From contig JAODUO010000530.1 of assembly GCA_025642075.2 (NCBI GenBank), forward strand, positions 226,987 through 290,986: a stretch of 64,000 nucleotides of DNA, read 5' to 3'. Made by a program: the position numbers and the translations under genes. The first letter of the stretch is position 1; every line of letters begins with the position of its first letter. A model generated the notes under the pieces. It was given only the letters and a program-made list of their open reading frames with translations. It was not told where the DNA came from and made no database searches. Positions 22,674 to 35,108 of the stretch are shown piece after piece. The stretch is from Ridgeia piscesae. Taxonomy: Eukaryota > Annelida > Polychaeta > Sabellida > Siboglinidae.

Positions 22674-24389
22674 GTAAGTCTGACAGACAGCCCCATTGTC
22701 TACCAGACTCACTGGCGACACAGCCAGCTCTCACAAGCTGCAGTCTGCAGCGTTGCACAGCAGATCAATAATTAATGGCACCGTCCCATCAATACGGCCG
22801 ACATCCACATATGGGCTTCTGACAGCTGAGAGATGTGTAGCACAGTGAATTATAATGTGATTGTCTTAATGTCTTAAGATTATTATTGTTATGAAAGGTT
22901 CAATCTGTAGCTACACTGTAGCTGATTACCCCGTTGTGAGTAGCAATACTTATCACAGGTGAATTGGTAGATCTATGCATCAACGCTGTCTTGGCTCGGA
23001 CATGCTACATCACCTACCAAACTAGTACATAATTTCTGTTATTATTCTGCAGACAAAAACCATGTCAGATTGCCTTGACTACATCTCCTGTCCTCACGGT
23101 GCATTATGCCCTGCATCGTCATCAATCAGGCCACTGCTGTAGCTGGGAATAATGTGCCATAAGGTACTGACTCCATGATACTGAGACATGCACACCAGTC
23201 TCTTGCGACTGAGACTACAAGACTGGGCAAGAGAACGCCATCGATTTCTGTCATCAGACACAGATGGGCACTTAAATGAACAATACCAGTCTGGACAAAG
23301 AAGGTTAATTGTGACTAGTTTGCGGCCATCACGTGCCTGTGACAGTGTCACACACAATAAAATACGTCTGTACATTTTTTATTTATTTATGTTATCAGTG
23401 GTGGTTTTACTAGTATCATTGAAAAACGCCTTTGAATAATTATGTTTGTAAATATTAGAAATACGATACTATTTTTTAAGTGGGTGCTTATGATAGTAAT
23501 GGGACGTGTTTGGTGTGGCCTGTTGGTTGTCAAGTGTAGTGGTCTACTGATGGGAAACAAAGCCACATTGGTGATATTACATTAAAAACCTACAACAATA
23601 TGAGAACATGTCTACTGGATTACTGGAATTTAGTGAAAGGTTCAAAGATCATCAACTTATGCCAATCTAATAAAAGACTGACATGAGACATCTCAGACAA
23701 GCATGTAGCACAGTGGCCCCACCTGGGGAATGATAGCAACAACAGCCCTGCAAACTTACTATCAAGTAACACTGGCTAAATCCTAGTCCTAAACCAGGTT
23801 AATCACGCTGTAATCCTCACACTGTGGAACTAAGCTAAAGTCCTAATCTAGGATAGTCTTGTCTCTGCCTCTGCACGGGACAACTACCAATTGGTGCATT
23901 ATGTTGTTACAACATTTTTGTTAGGTGATTTACTGCAGTGATGTCACTGAAAGTGAAAGAGAAACGAATATGTAATGAAGGAGTGTGTGGTGAACACCAT
24001 AGAGGAACCAAGACAAAGCAGGCTCTGTTGGTTTCTAACCTTGAACAATAAGTTTGATAAAATATGTAGACAGGAAGGTAATGTGATCAGTGTGATTTTA
24101 GTGGGATGTGTTGTTGGGTTGCCGGGAGGAGCCTGGTGCCGACCAACTGGACACTTAGTATCAGCGGCCGTGTCACAAAGTGGAGCATTTCATTCACTCT
24201 ATGTATGTTGCATGTACGTTTCAGAACAGACCCTATAAATCAAAGGACCCTTCTGTCTGGTTCTGACATTAACATCTGAAAATGGACACTGTCAGTTAGA
24301 AGTAGATGATCCAGGTGCAGGCCTTGTCGAGCACTGAGGTGTGAATGTTGTCAGTAGAAGTAATGGACAGCAAAGAACAAGAAGGATCG
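22674..24389. other. single-copy DNA, no gene seen
   Basis: Frames of 83-93 codons overlap on opposite strands at 23094-23439, and an 87-codon plus frame lies at 23975-24238. None is supported by domain or splice context. Confidence 0.4.
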
Positions 24390-27300
24390 ATGCAGTGAGG
24401 AGACATGGAGGTGACAGAGGTTGTGGAGGGGGTGCAATGGACAGCGTGTTATGATGAAGAGACATGGAGGTGACAGAGGTTGTGGAGGGGGGTGCAATGG
24501 ACAGGGTGTTATGATGAAGAGACATAGAGGTGACAGAGGTTGTGGAGGGGGGTGCAATGGACAGGGTGTTGTGATGAAGAGACATGGAGGTGACAGAGGT
24601 TGTGGAGGGGGGTGCAATGGACAGGGTATTATGATGAAGAGACATGGAGGTGACATAGGATGTGGAGGGGGGTGCAATGGACAGGGTGTTATGATGAAGA
24701 GACATGGAGGTGACAGAGGTTGTGGAGGGGGTGCAATGGATAGGGTGTTATGGTGAGGAGACATGGAGGTGACAGAGGTTGTGGAGGGGGTGCAATGGAC
24801 AGGGTGTTATGATGAAGAGACATGGAGGTGACATAGGTTGTGGAGGGGGGTGCAATGGACAGGGTGTTATGATGAAGAGACATGGAGGTGACATAGGTTG
24901 CGGAGGGGGGTGCAATGGACAGGGTGTTATGGTGAGGAGACATGGAGGTGACAGAGGTTGTGGAGGGGGGTGCAATGGACAGGGTGTTATGGTGAGGAGA
25001 CATGGAGGTGACATAGGTTGTGGAGGGGGTGCAATGGACAGGGTGTTATGATGAAGAGACATGGAGGTGACATAGGTTGTGGAGGGGGTGCAATGGACAG
25101 GGTGTTATGGTGAGGAGACATGGAGGTGACAGAGGTTGTGGAGGGGGTGCAATGGACAGGGTGTTATGGTGAGGAGACATGGAGGTGACATAGGTTGTGG
25201 AGGGGGTGCAATGGACAGGGTGTTATGATGAAGAGACATGGAGGTGACAGAGGTTGTGGAGGGGGTGCAATGGACAGGGTGTTATGATGAAGAGACATGG
25301 AGGTGACAGAGGTTGTGGAGGGGGTGCAATGGACAGGGTGTTATGGTGAGGAGACATGGAGGTGACAGAGGTTGTGGAGGGGGTGCAATGGATAGGGTGT
25401 TATGGTGAGGAGACATGGAGGTGACAGAGGTTGTGGAGGGGGTGCAATGGATAGGGTGTTATGGTGAGGAGACATGGAGGTGACAGAGGTTGTGGAGGGG
25501 GGTGCAATGGACCGGGTGTTATGATGAAGAGACATGGAGGTGACAGAGGTTGCGGAGGGGGGTGCAATGGACAGGGTGTTATGATGAAGAGACATGGAGG
25601 TGACAGAGGTTGTGGAGGGGGTGCAATGGACAGGGTGTTATGATGAAGAGACATGGAGGTGACAGAGGTTGTGGAGGAGGTGCAATGGACAGGGTGTTAT
25701 GATGAAGAGACATGGAGGTGACATAGGTTGTGGAGGGGGGTGCAATGGACAGGGTGTTATGATGAAGAGACATGGATGTGACAGAGGTTGTGGAGGGGGT
25801 GCAATGGACAGGGTGTTATGATGAAGAGACATGGAGGTGACAGAGGTTGTGGAGGGGGTGCAATGGACAGGGTGTTATGATGAGGAGACATGGAGGTGAC
25901 ATAGGTTGTGGAGGGGGTGCAATGGACAGGGTGTTATGGTGACGAGACAAGGTGACATAGGTTGTGGAGGGGGGTGCAATGGACAGGGTGTTATGGTGAG
26001 GAGACATGGAGGTGACATAGGTTGTGGAGGGGGTGCAATGGACAGGGTGTTATGATGAGGAGACATTGAGGTGACATAGGTTGTGCAGGGGGTGCAATGG
26101 ACAGGGTGTTATGGTGAGGAGACATGGAGGTGACAGAGGTTGTGGAGGGGGTGCAATGGACAGGGTGTTATGGTGAGGAGACATGGAGGTGACATAGGTT
26201 GTGGAGGGGGTGCAATGGACAGGGTGTTATGGTGAGGAGACATGGAGGTGACAGAGGTTGTGGAGGGGGGTGCAATGGACAGGGTGTTATGATGAGGAGA
26301 CATGGAGGTGACATAGGTTGTGGAGGGGGTGCAATGGACAGGGTGTTATGGTGAGGAGACATGGAGGTGACATAGGTTGTGGAGGGGGTGCAATGGACAG
26401 GGTGTTATGGTGACGAGACAAGGTGACATAGGTTGTGGAGGGGGGTGCAATGGACAGGGTGTTATGGTGAGGAGACATGGAGGTGACATAGGTTGTGGAG
26501 GGGGTGCAATGGACAGGGTGTTATGATGAGGAGACATTGAGGTGACATAGGTTGTGCAGGGGGTGCAATGGACAGGGTGTTATGGTGAGGAGACATGGAG
26601 GTGACAGAGGTTGCGGAGGGGGTGCAATGGACAGGGTGTTATGGTGAGGAGACATGGAGGTGACATAGGTTGCGGAGGGGGGTGCAATGGACAGGGTGTT
26701 ATGGTGAGGAGACATGGAGGTGACATAGGTTGTGGAGGGGGTGCAATGGACAGGGTGTTATGGTGAGGAGACATGGAGGTGACATAGGTTGTGGAGGTGG
26801 GTGCAATGGACAGGGTGTTATGGTGAGGAGACATAGGTTGTGGAGGGGGGTGCAATGGACAGGGTGTTATGGTGAGGACATGGAGGTGACATAGGTTGCG
26901 GAAGGGGGTGCAATGGACAGGGTGTTATGGTGAGGAGACATGGAGGGGACATAGGTTGCGGAGGGGGGTGCAATGGACAGGGTGTTATGATGAAGAGACA
27001 TGGAGGTGACATAGGTTGTGGAGGGGGGTGCAATGGACAGGGTGTTATGGTGAGGAGACATGGAGGTGACAGAGGTTGTGGAGGGGGTGCAATGGACAGG
27101 GTGTTATGGTGAGGAGACATGGAGGTGACAGAGGTTGTGGAGGGGGGTGCAATGGACAGGGTGTTATGGTGAGGAGACATGGAGGTGACATAGGTTGTGG
27201 AGGGGGTGCAATGGACAGGGTGTTATGATGAAGAGACATGGAGGTGACAGAGGTTGTGGAGGGGGTGCAATGGACAGGGTGTTATGATGAAGAGACATGG

Positions 27301-29270
27301 AGGTGACAGAGGTTGTGGAGGGGGTGCAATGGACAGGGTGTTATGGTGAGGAGACATGGAGGTGACAGAGGTTGTGGAGGGGGTGCAATGGATAGGGTGT
27401 TATGGTGAGGAGACATGGAGGTGACAGAGGTTGTGGAGGGGGTGCAATGGATAGGGTGTTATGGTGAGGAGACATGGAGGTGACAGAGGTTGTGGAGGGG
27501 GTGCAATGGACAGGGTGTTATGATGAAGAGACATGGAGGTGACATAGGTTGTGGAGGGGGGTGCAATGGACAGGGTGTTATGATGAAGAGACATGGAGGT
27601 GACAGAGGTTGCGGAGGGGGGTGCAATGGACAGGGTGTTATGATGAAGAGACATAGAGGTGACATAGGTTGTGGAGGGGGGTGCAATGGACAGGGTGTTA
27701 TGATGAAGAGACATGGAGGTGACAGAGGTTGTGGAGGGGGTGCAATGGACAGGGTGTTATGATGAAGAGACATGGAGGTGACATAGGTTGTGGAGGGGGT
27801 GCAATGGACAGGGTGTTATGATGAAGAGACATGGAGGTGACATAGGTTGTGGAGGGGGTGCAATGGACAGGGTGTTATGGTGAGGAGACATGGAGGTGAC
27901 ATAGGTTGTGGAGGGGGTGCAATGGACAGGGTGTTATGGTGAGGAGACATGGAGGTGACATAGGTTGTGGAGGGGGTGCAATGGACAGGGTGTTATGATG
28001 AGGAGACATTGAGGTGACATAGGTTGTGCAGGGGGTGCAATGGACAGGGTGTTATGGTGAGGAGACATGGAGGTGACATAGGTTGTGGAGGGGGGTGCAA
28101 TGGACAGGGTGTTATGGTGAGGAGACATGGAGGTGACATAGGTTGCGGAGGGGGGTGCAATGGACAGGGTGTTATGGTGAGGAGACATGGAGGTGACATA
28201 GGTTGCGGAAGGGGGTGCAATGGACAGGGTGTTATGGTGAGGAGACATGGAGGTGACATAGGTTGCGGAGGGGGGTGCAATGGACAGGGTGTTATGGTGA
28301 GGAGACATGGAGGTGACAGAGGTTGCAGAGGGGGGTGCAATGGACAGGGTGTTATGGTGAGGAGACATGGAGGTGACAGAGGTTGTGGAGGAGGATGCAA
28401 TGGACAGGGTGTTATGGTGAGTAGACATGGAGGTGACATAGGTTGCGGAGGGGGGTGCAATGGACAGGGTGTTATGGTGAGGAGACATGGAGGTGACATA
28501 GGTTGTGGAGGGGGTGCAATGGACAGGGTGTTATGGTGAGGAGACATGGAGGTGACATAGGTTGTGGAGGGGGGTGCAATGGACAGGGTGTTATGGTGAG
28601 GAGACATGGAGGGGACATAGGTTGTGGAGGGGGGTGCAATGGACAGGGTGTTATGGTGAGGAGACATGGAGGGGACATAGGTTGTGGAGGGGGGTGCAAT
28701 GGACAGGGTGTTATGGTGAGGAGACATGGAGGTGACATAGGTTGCGGAGGGGGGTGCAATGGACAGGGTGTTATGGTGAGGAGACATGGAGGTGACATAG
28801 GTTGCGGAAGGGGGTGCAATGGACAGGGTGTTATGGTGAGGAGACATGGAGGGGACATAGGTTGCGGAGGGGGTGCAATGGACAGGGTGTTATGGTGAGG
28901 AGACATGGAGGTGACATAGGTTGCGGAAGGGGGTGCAATGGACAGGGTGTTATGGTGAGGAGACATGGAGGGGACATAGGTTGCGGAGGGGGGTGCAATG
29001 GACAGGGTGTTATGGTGAGGAGACATGGAGGTGACAGAGGTTGTGGAGGGGGTGCAATGGACAGGGTGTTATGGTGAGGAGACATGGAGGGGACATAGGT
29101 TGCGGAGGGGGGTGCAATGGACAGGGTGTTATGATGAGGAGACATTGAGGTGACAGAGGTTCTGAAGGAGGGTGTAACAGACAGAAATTTGTGGGGAGGA
29201 TACACATGCAGGTGACAGAAGATAAAGAGGAGGAGACAATGGAAAGATTGTTGTGGTAAAGAGAGAGTCA
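24390..29270. repeat. 59/60-bp minisatellite, about 80 copies
   Basis: Each unit contains GGTGCAATGGACAGGGTGTT, then ATG(A/G)TGA(A/G)GAGACATGG, AGGTGACA(G/T)AGG and TTG(T/C)GGAGGGG. Unit length alternates between 60 and 59 because the G run before TGCAATGG has six or five bases. Four common two-state sites give a readable variant map: GATGAAG units dominate about 24450-25850 and 27220-27860, and GGTGAGG units dominate 27900-29140. A shared rare deletion (GACGAGACAAGGTGACATAG) at 25941 and 26412 shows a block duplication of about 471 bp. The last two units (29150-29270) are decayed. Frames of up to 284 codons open on both strands are length artefacts. Confidence 0.97.
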
Positions 29271-32200
29271 TGATCTGTATGTCTTGTGACAGTAATTTAT
29301 TGTGTAGATGTGAAGAACTATTCTATGCAGTCACGCTCGGCTGGTTCACAGTGGCTGCTAAACATCTGACTGTCATTTATGGTGTTCCAGGTGTTGTTTA
29401 TTGATATGTACCTGAGTTAGGTTTCTGTCTCTGAGTCAGAGGTAGATATGTTTGTCAATCCAGAGGGCTGGCAGTAAACAGCACCCCACCAGCCTCCATA
29501 TTTGTTGACCCTTGATGCTCGTAAAAAAAACATCACCCCACAGACAAAATGGTTCCACTGTGTGAAATGAAATGCAAACTCAATTTACATGACAATGCAA
29601 CCTAATTTGTGACGGGCCAGTTTACCATACTTACAGAGTGCAAACACAGAAAGGTAAGAAATAGCTGTGTGTGTGAGTGCGTGCGTGCGTGCGTGTCTGC
29701 GTGTCTGTGTGTCTGCAGACTATACACCCTAACTGATCCAACAGTCGAGAGAAATGGGAACTGAACACCCGCCTACATACCTATTTGACTAAACCACTCC
29801 ACCATTCAGCACTGGCCATATTTAATGCAACTTAAGTCAATTAGATAACATCCTCAGCACTAACATCGCTGCTCACAGACACACTGCGCCAGGCACGTAT
29901 TTGCATTAACCTGAATGAAAACCCCATAACTGCAAATCTGTTTTATGCAGGACAAGTCATTACCATAACTATCATGCGATTTCGCATGAAGCGGACTTGT
30001 TATAGTGACTGTAGAGCCCCTGACTTTGTGCTGTCATTTGCCCGTATGAGAGAAGTGATCACTTATGAGAATGGACGAAATGACAACGCTGTTGACTGAA
30101 CAATTCCGCCTACTTATGGCACATATAAATGTCTGGCTCCGGCACTTCACAGCAGCACAAGTGAGGGGAACATATCAAAAAAGGTTTAAGGGATCATACC
30201 AAATAGATCATGTTGACAATAATATTAAATAATAAATTGGACACATGACATTTTGACCTGCATTACCTATGTAAGTATGTTATCATTTCCTGGAAGGAAT
30301 CAAATGTACAGAAGAAATAGTACATTAAATAAATTTGAAATGTATTTTTCGCTAATTTACCAAAAGGGCAATATTTAATCAAACCAATAACTGGAAGATA
30401 AATTCTGTTATAAAAAATCCATCAAATAAACAATGATACATCACGTTGCTAACACAGTTCATAAACCACCAATAACTGTAGAGTGTACGTTACACGCAGC
30501 AAAGGTATCAGTCATCTTTTACCTGTAATTTTTTACAAGTCACAGTTCCAGTTAGCAATCATTAAAAACACGCACTGAGCTGTGGAAACTGAATCCAAAC
30601 CCACACAACTCTTTAGACGCATTCAATAGATCTGGGTCAGACAGTCAGAGGCAACAGATCGGAGAAGACGGTGAAAATTGCATGGAGTGTTTTGCAAGAA
30701 GAATTACATTTACGTTTACGGCACGACACGCATGAGTGGGCGTGTCATAGAGTGGGGATACATGTCAGTCTGCATGCTGCTGGTTGTCACCTTGCCAGCC
30801 TGTCATGTCCTGTCATTGGGTCACCCTTCCACGCTCACCTGTCAGGTGACAGGCAGCTTGACATTAAATGACCATCGTCTCATCTGTAGTGAGCAGATCC
30901 AATTTGTCAAGCTGTTGTGTTTACGGTTGTAAATCATTGCTGTTGGGGATTGTCATGCTTGTAGATCATCATTTCGGTTGTGGACTGGTCTCCTCAAGGA
31001 TCATTATGCTTGTGAACTATTAGACATGTGGATCATTACAGTTGTGGATTATTATCATTGTGTGAATCTTTAAACACTTCTGGATCAATCTGCCTGTGAA
31101 TCGTTATAAATGTTTATGGAAAATATTTGTGAATCAGCAGGACTGCAGACTGTCACATTCATCACCAATAGAGCTGTTGTTGGTTTGCATCTCTTACACT
31201 ATTTTGTATTTGCAGTCTGCTACAGACCAGGCTGCTTGTCACAGACATTCTGTAGGTGACTCATCTGCTTTGTGCTGTCAGTTGCCAGTGTTAATTCTCA
31301 CCCCCATCGCATGCTCAGTGCAATATTGAGAAAAACCGATACCACTTGCTGGTTGAACAACAAACAGAATGTGCACTGTCTGAAATTTTTAATAACTAAA
31401 TTTGATTTGCCCCTAAAGCTAAAGATCATACACACAAAAATCAAGTAGGGACTAAGGCAGAATAATATTGTTGCCTTTCCCAATAGCTCACAGTTGTGCC
31501 ATCCACAAAAAACCTTAATGCTTAGTCATGATGCTGAAATGACAGTATCCAATGAATTTCTCCCCAGCAATTCTTGTCCAGTGCCGGTAGACTCAGCCTG
31601 TCCAACTAACAGAATGGTGGGTTTTTGAATTACTATTATGAACACTAGAAATTACTTAGAAGTTAATTTGTAGAAATAAAATTCACACAAAAAGCATAGA
31701 CATCCGCACCTGAACAATAGCTTACAACAAATCACAATTTTGGCATGATCCCCAGAACGTGGTCACTCATGGCATGGTCCCTAGTTATGCAATGTAATGG
31801 TAGTTTCATGTCTGCTATAAATTCTTTATGGCCAGGTGTTTTTGTTCAATAGCAACTACAATAGATCAGCCAGCTGGAGACTCATTATGTCAGCTCACTC
31901 AATCATCAAACATAATTAGTTACAGGACTAGTCTACTCCGCCTTTGTTCTTTGGAAATGTACCAGTGAAATATCTATATTTTGATCAAACAAAAGTAGTT
32001 AATTGCATTCATATCGAGGGGGGAGGGAGGGGGGTCCTCACAGTTTTGTAACATAAATTATAATTGTAATTATGATAAGCAATCATGTTTGTAGAGAGAT
32101 GAAAGCATGTCCTAACAGTCCTAATGTCCTAGTTCCATCTGCTCACATGACTATGTACACAGACTACACACTGCACCATACACAGCCAACCCAACACACA

Positions 32201-32829
32201 CATTTCACACACATTATTTACTGCCCGGCTCAGTGATGTAATTGTATCAGAAATACAGCTAATCTCATATCTACATTTCTGTTGGTCTACTTTACTAGCC
32301 AACTGCTGTTGATACACATCAGATATTCATCAACAACGCCATAAAAGTTATAACCTACATACATAGCGACTGTTATTAAATATAATTAATGAATCAGACG
32401 GCTTTGAAGCTGATGGACTGCTGCCATTATGGTTTCTGGCTTGGGATCAACCACTGCCAATGATGACAACGGAACTGCACAACTTGGCATTTAAGTGACA
32501 CATGTTTATTAGTAAACATGGACATGTTTGCTAATATGGATGTGTCATAATTTAGATTTATAAGTAGTAATATTGGTTTCCTTCTGACAACGGCACCTCT
32601 TTCTAGACACATTGGCAAAGAGCTACTACAACTGGACCTCTTTGTGAATCAAGACAAATATTCCATAAGCTATAACAACTAAACATTAGAATTTACGCCT
32701 ACATCTAATACACAAAGAACACGTTTGGAAGACACAAATTGGCTTCAGATTTATGTATTTCCACAAATATTACACCCATGATTTCAACAGTTTTGACGAG
32801 ATCAGAAGACAGAGATAGTGTAGGTAGGT
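29271..32829. other. mostly single-copy DNA; one GT-type microsatellite
   Basis: No supported gene. About 29668-29718 is a GTGC/GTCT simple repeat. At 29880-30130 lies a less AT-biased stretch with octamer-like ATTTGCATTAA and the palindrome ATGCGATTTCGCAT, possibly regulatory. Confidence 0.5.
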
Positions 32830-35108
32830 TGTGGAGAGAGGTATGATCCAGGCTAGACTGTAGAGAGAGGTATGATCCAGGCTAGACTGTAGAGAGAGGT
32901 ATGATCCAGGCTAGACTGAGGAGAGAGGTATGATCCAGGCTAGACTGTAGAGAGAGGTATGATCCAGGCTAGACTGTGGAGAGGTATGATCCAGGCTAAA
33001 CTGAGGAGAGAGGTATGATCCAGGCTAGACTGAGGAGAGAGGTATGATCCAGGCTAGACTGTGGAGAGAGGTATGATCCAGGCTAGACTGTGGAAAGAGG
33101 TATGATCCAGGCTAGACTGAGGAGAGAGGTATGATCCAGGCTAGACTGTGGAGAGAGAGGTATGATCCAGGCTAGACTGTGGAGAGGTATGATCCAGGCT
33201 AGACTGTGGAGAGAGGTATGATCCAGACTAAACTGAGGAGAGAGGTATGATCCAGGCTAGACTGAGGAGAGAGGTATGATCCAGGCTAGACTGGGAGAGA
33301 GAGGTATGATCCAGGCTAGACTGTGGAGAGAGAGGTATGATCCAGGCTAGACTGTGGAGAGAGAGAGGTATGATCCAGGCTAGACTGTGGAGAGAGAGAG
33401 GTATGATCCAGGCTAGACTGTGGAGAGAGAGGTATGATCCAGGCTAGACTGCGGAGAGAGAGAGGTATGATCCAGGCTAGACTGCGGAGAGAGAGGTATG
33501 ATCCAGGCTAGACTGTGGAGAGAGAGGTATGATCCAGGCTAGACTGCGGAGAGAGAGGTATGATCCAGGCTAGACTGCAGAGAGAGGTATGATCCAGGCT
33601 AGACTGTGAGAGAGAGAGGTATGATCCAGGCTAGACTGTGGAGAGAGAGAGGTATGATCCAGGCTAGACTGTGGAGAGAGAGAGAGGTATGATCCAGGCT
33701 AGACTGCGGAGAGAGAGGTATGATCCAGGCTAGACTGCGGAGAGAGAGGTATGATCCAGGCTAGACTGTGGAGAGAGAGGTATGATCCAGGCTAGACTGT
33801 GGAGAGAGAGGTATGATCCAGGCTAGACTGTGGAGAGAGAGGTATGATCCAGGCTAGACTGCAGAGAGAGAGGTATGATCCAGGCTAGACTGTGGAGAGA
33901 GAGGGTATGATCCAGGCTAGACTGCGGAGAGAGAGGTATGATCCAGGCTAGACTGCAGAGAGAGAGGTATGATCCAGGCTAGATTGCAGAGAGAGGTATG
34001 ATCCAGGCTAGACTGTGGAGAGAGAGAGAGGTATGATCCAGGCTAGACTGTGGAGAGAGAGGTATGATCCAGGCTAGACTGTGGAGAGAGAGAGGTATGA
34101 TCCAGGCTAGACTGTGGAGAGAGAGAGGTATGATCCAGGCTAGACTGGAGAGAGAGAGGGGTATGATCCAGGCTAGACTGCGGAGAGAGATGTATGATCC
34201 AGGCTAGAATGCGAGAGAGGTATGATCCAGGCTAGATTGCGAGAGAGAGAGAGAGGTATGATTCAGGCTAGACTGTGGAGAGAGAGAGGTATGATCCAGG
34301 CTAGACTGTGGAGAGAGAGAGGTATGATCCAGGCTAGACTGTGGAGAGAGAGGTATGATCCAGGCTAGACTGCGGAGAGAGAGTATGATCCAGGCTAGAC
34401 TGCGGAGAGAGAGGTATGATCCAGGCTAGACTGTGGAGAGAGAGAGGTATGATCCAGGCTAGACTGTGGAGAGAGAGGTATGACAGGCTGAGTGGAGAAG
34501 GGTATGATCCAGGCTAGACTGTGGAGAGAGAGAGGTATGATCCAGGCTAGACTGTGGAGAGAGAGTATGATCCAGGCTAGACTGTGGAGAGAGGTATGAT
34601 CCAGGCTAGACTGTGGAGAGAGAGGTATGATCCAGGCTAGACTGTGGAGAGAGGTATGATCCAGGCTAGACTGGAGAGAGAGGTATGATCCAGGCTAGAC
34701 TGTGGAGAGAGGTATGATCCAGGCTAGACTGTGGAGAGAGGTATGATCCAGGCTAGACTGTGGAGAGAGGTATGATCCAGGCTAGACTGTGGAGAGAGGT
34801 ATGATCCAGGCTAGACTGTGGAGAGAGGTATGATCCAGGCTAGACTGTGGAGAGAGGTATGATCCAGGCTAGACTGTGGAGAGAGGTATGATCCAGGCTA
34901 GACTGTGGAGAGAGAGGTATGATCCAGGCTAGACTGTGGAGAGAGAGAGGTATGATCCAGGCTAGACTGTGGAGAGAGAGAGGTATGATCCAGGCTAGAC
35001 TGTGGAGAGAGGTATGATCCAGGCTAGACTGTGGAGAGAGGTATGATCCAGGCTAGACTGTGGAGAGAGGTATGATCCAGGCTAGACTGTGGAGAGAGGT
35101 ATGATCCC
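32830..35108. repeat. 29-bp minisatellite with nested (GA)n, about 77 copies
   Basis: A stable 20-bp core GTATGATCCAGGCTAGACTG is followed by a variable TGGAGAGAG tail whose (GA) count ranges from two to about six. Tails are short at both ends of the array (32840-33290 and 34570-34910) and longest in the middle. Core variants (TGTGG, TGCGG, TGCAG, TGAGG) are clustered. One badly broken unit lies at about 34480-34502. Confidence 0.97.

Noticed and set aside
24390..29165. CRISPR-like regular spacing in the 59/60-bp array
   Set aside because: There are no unique spacers: the whole unit repeats. The sequence context is animal-like.
24292..29271. Many 60-284 codon ORFs on both strands of the 59/60-bp array
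   Set aside because: Length artefacts of 60-bp units; frames break wherever a 59-bp unit occurs.
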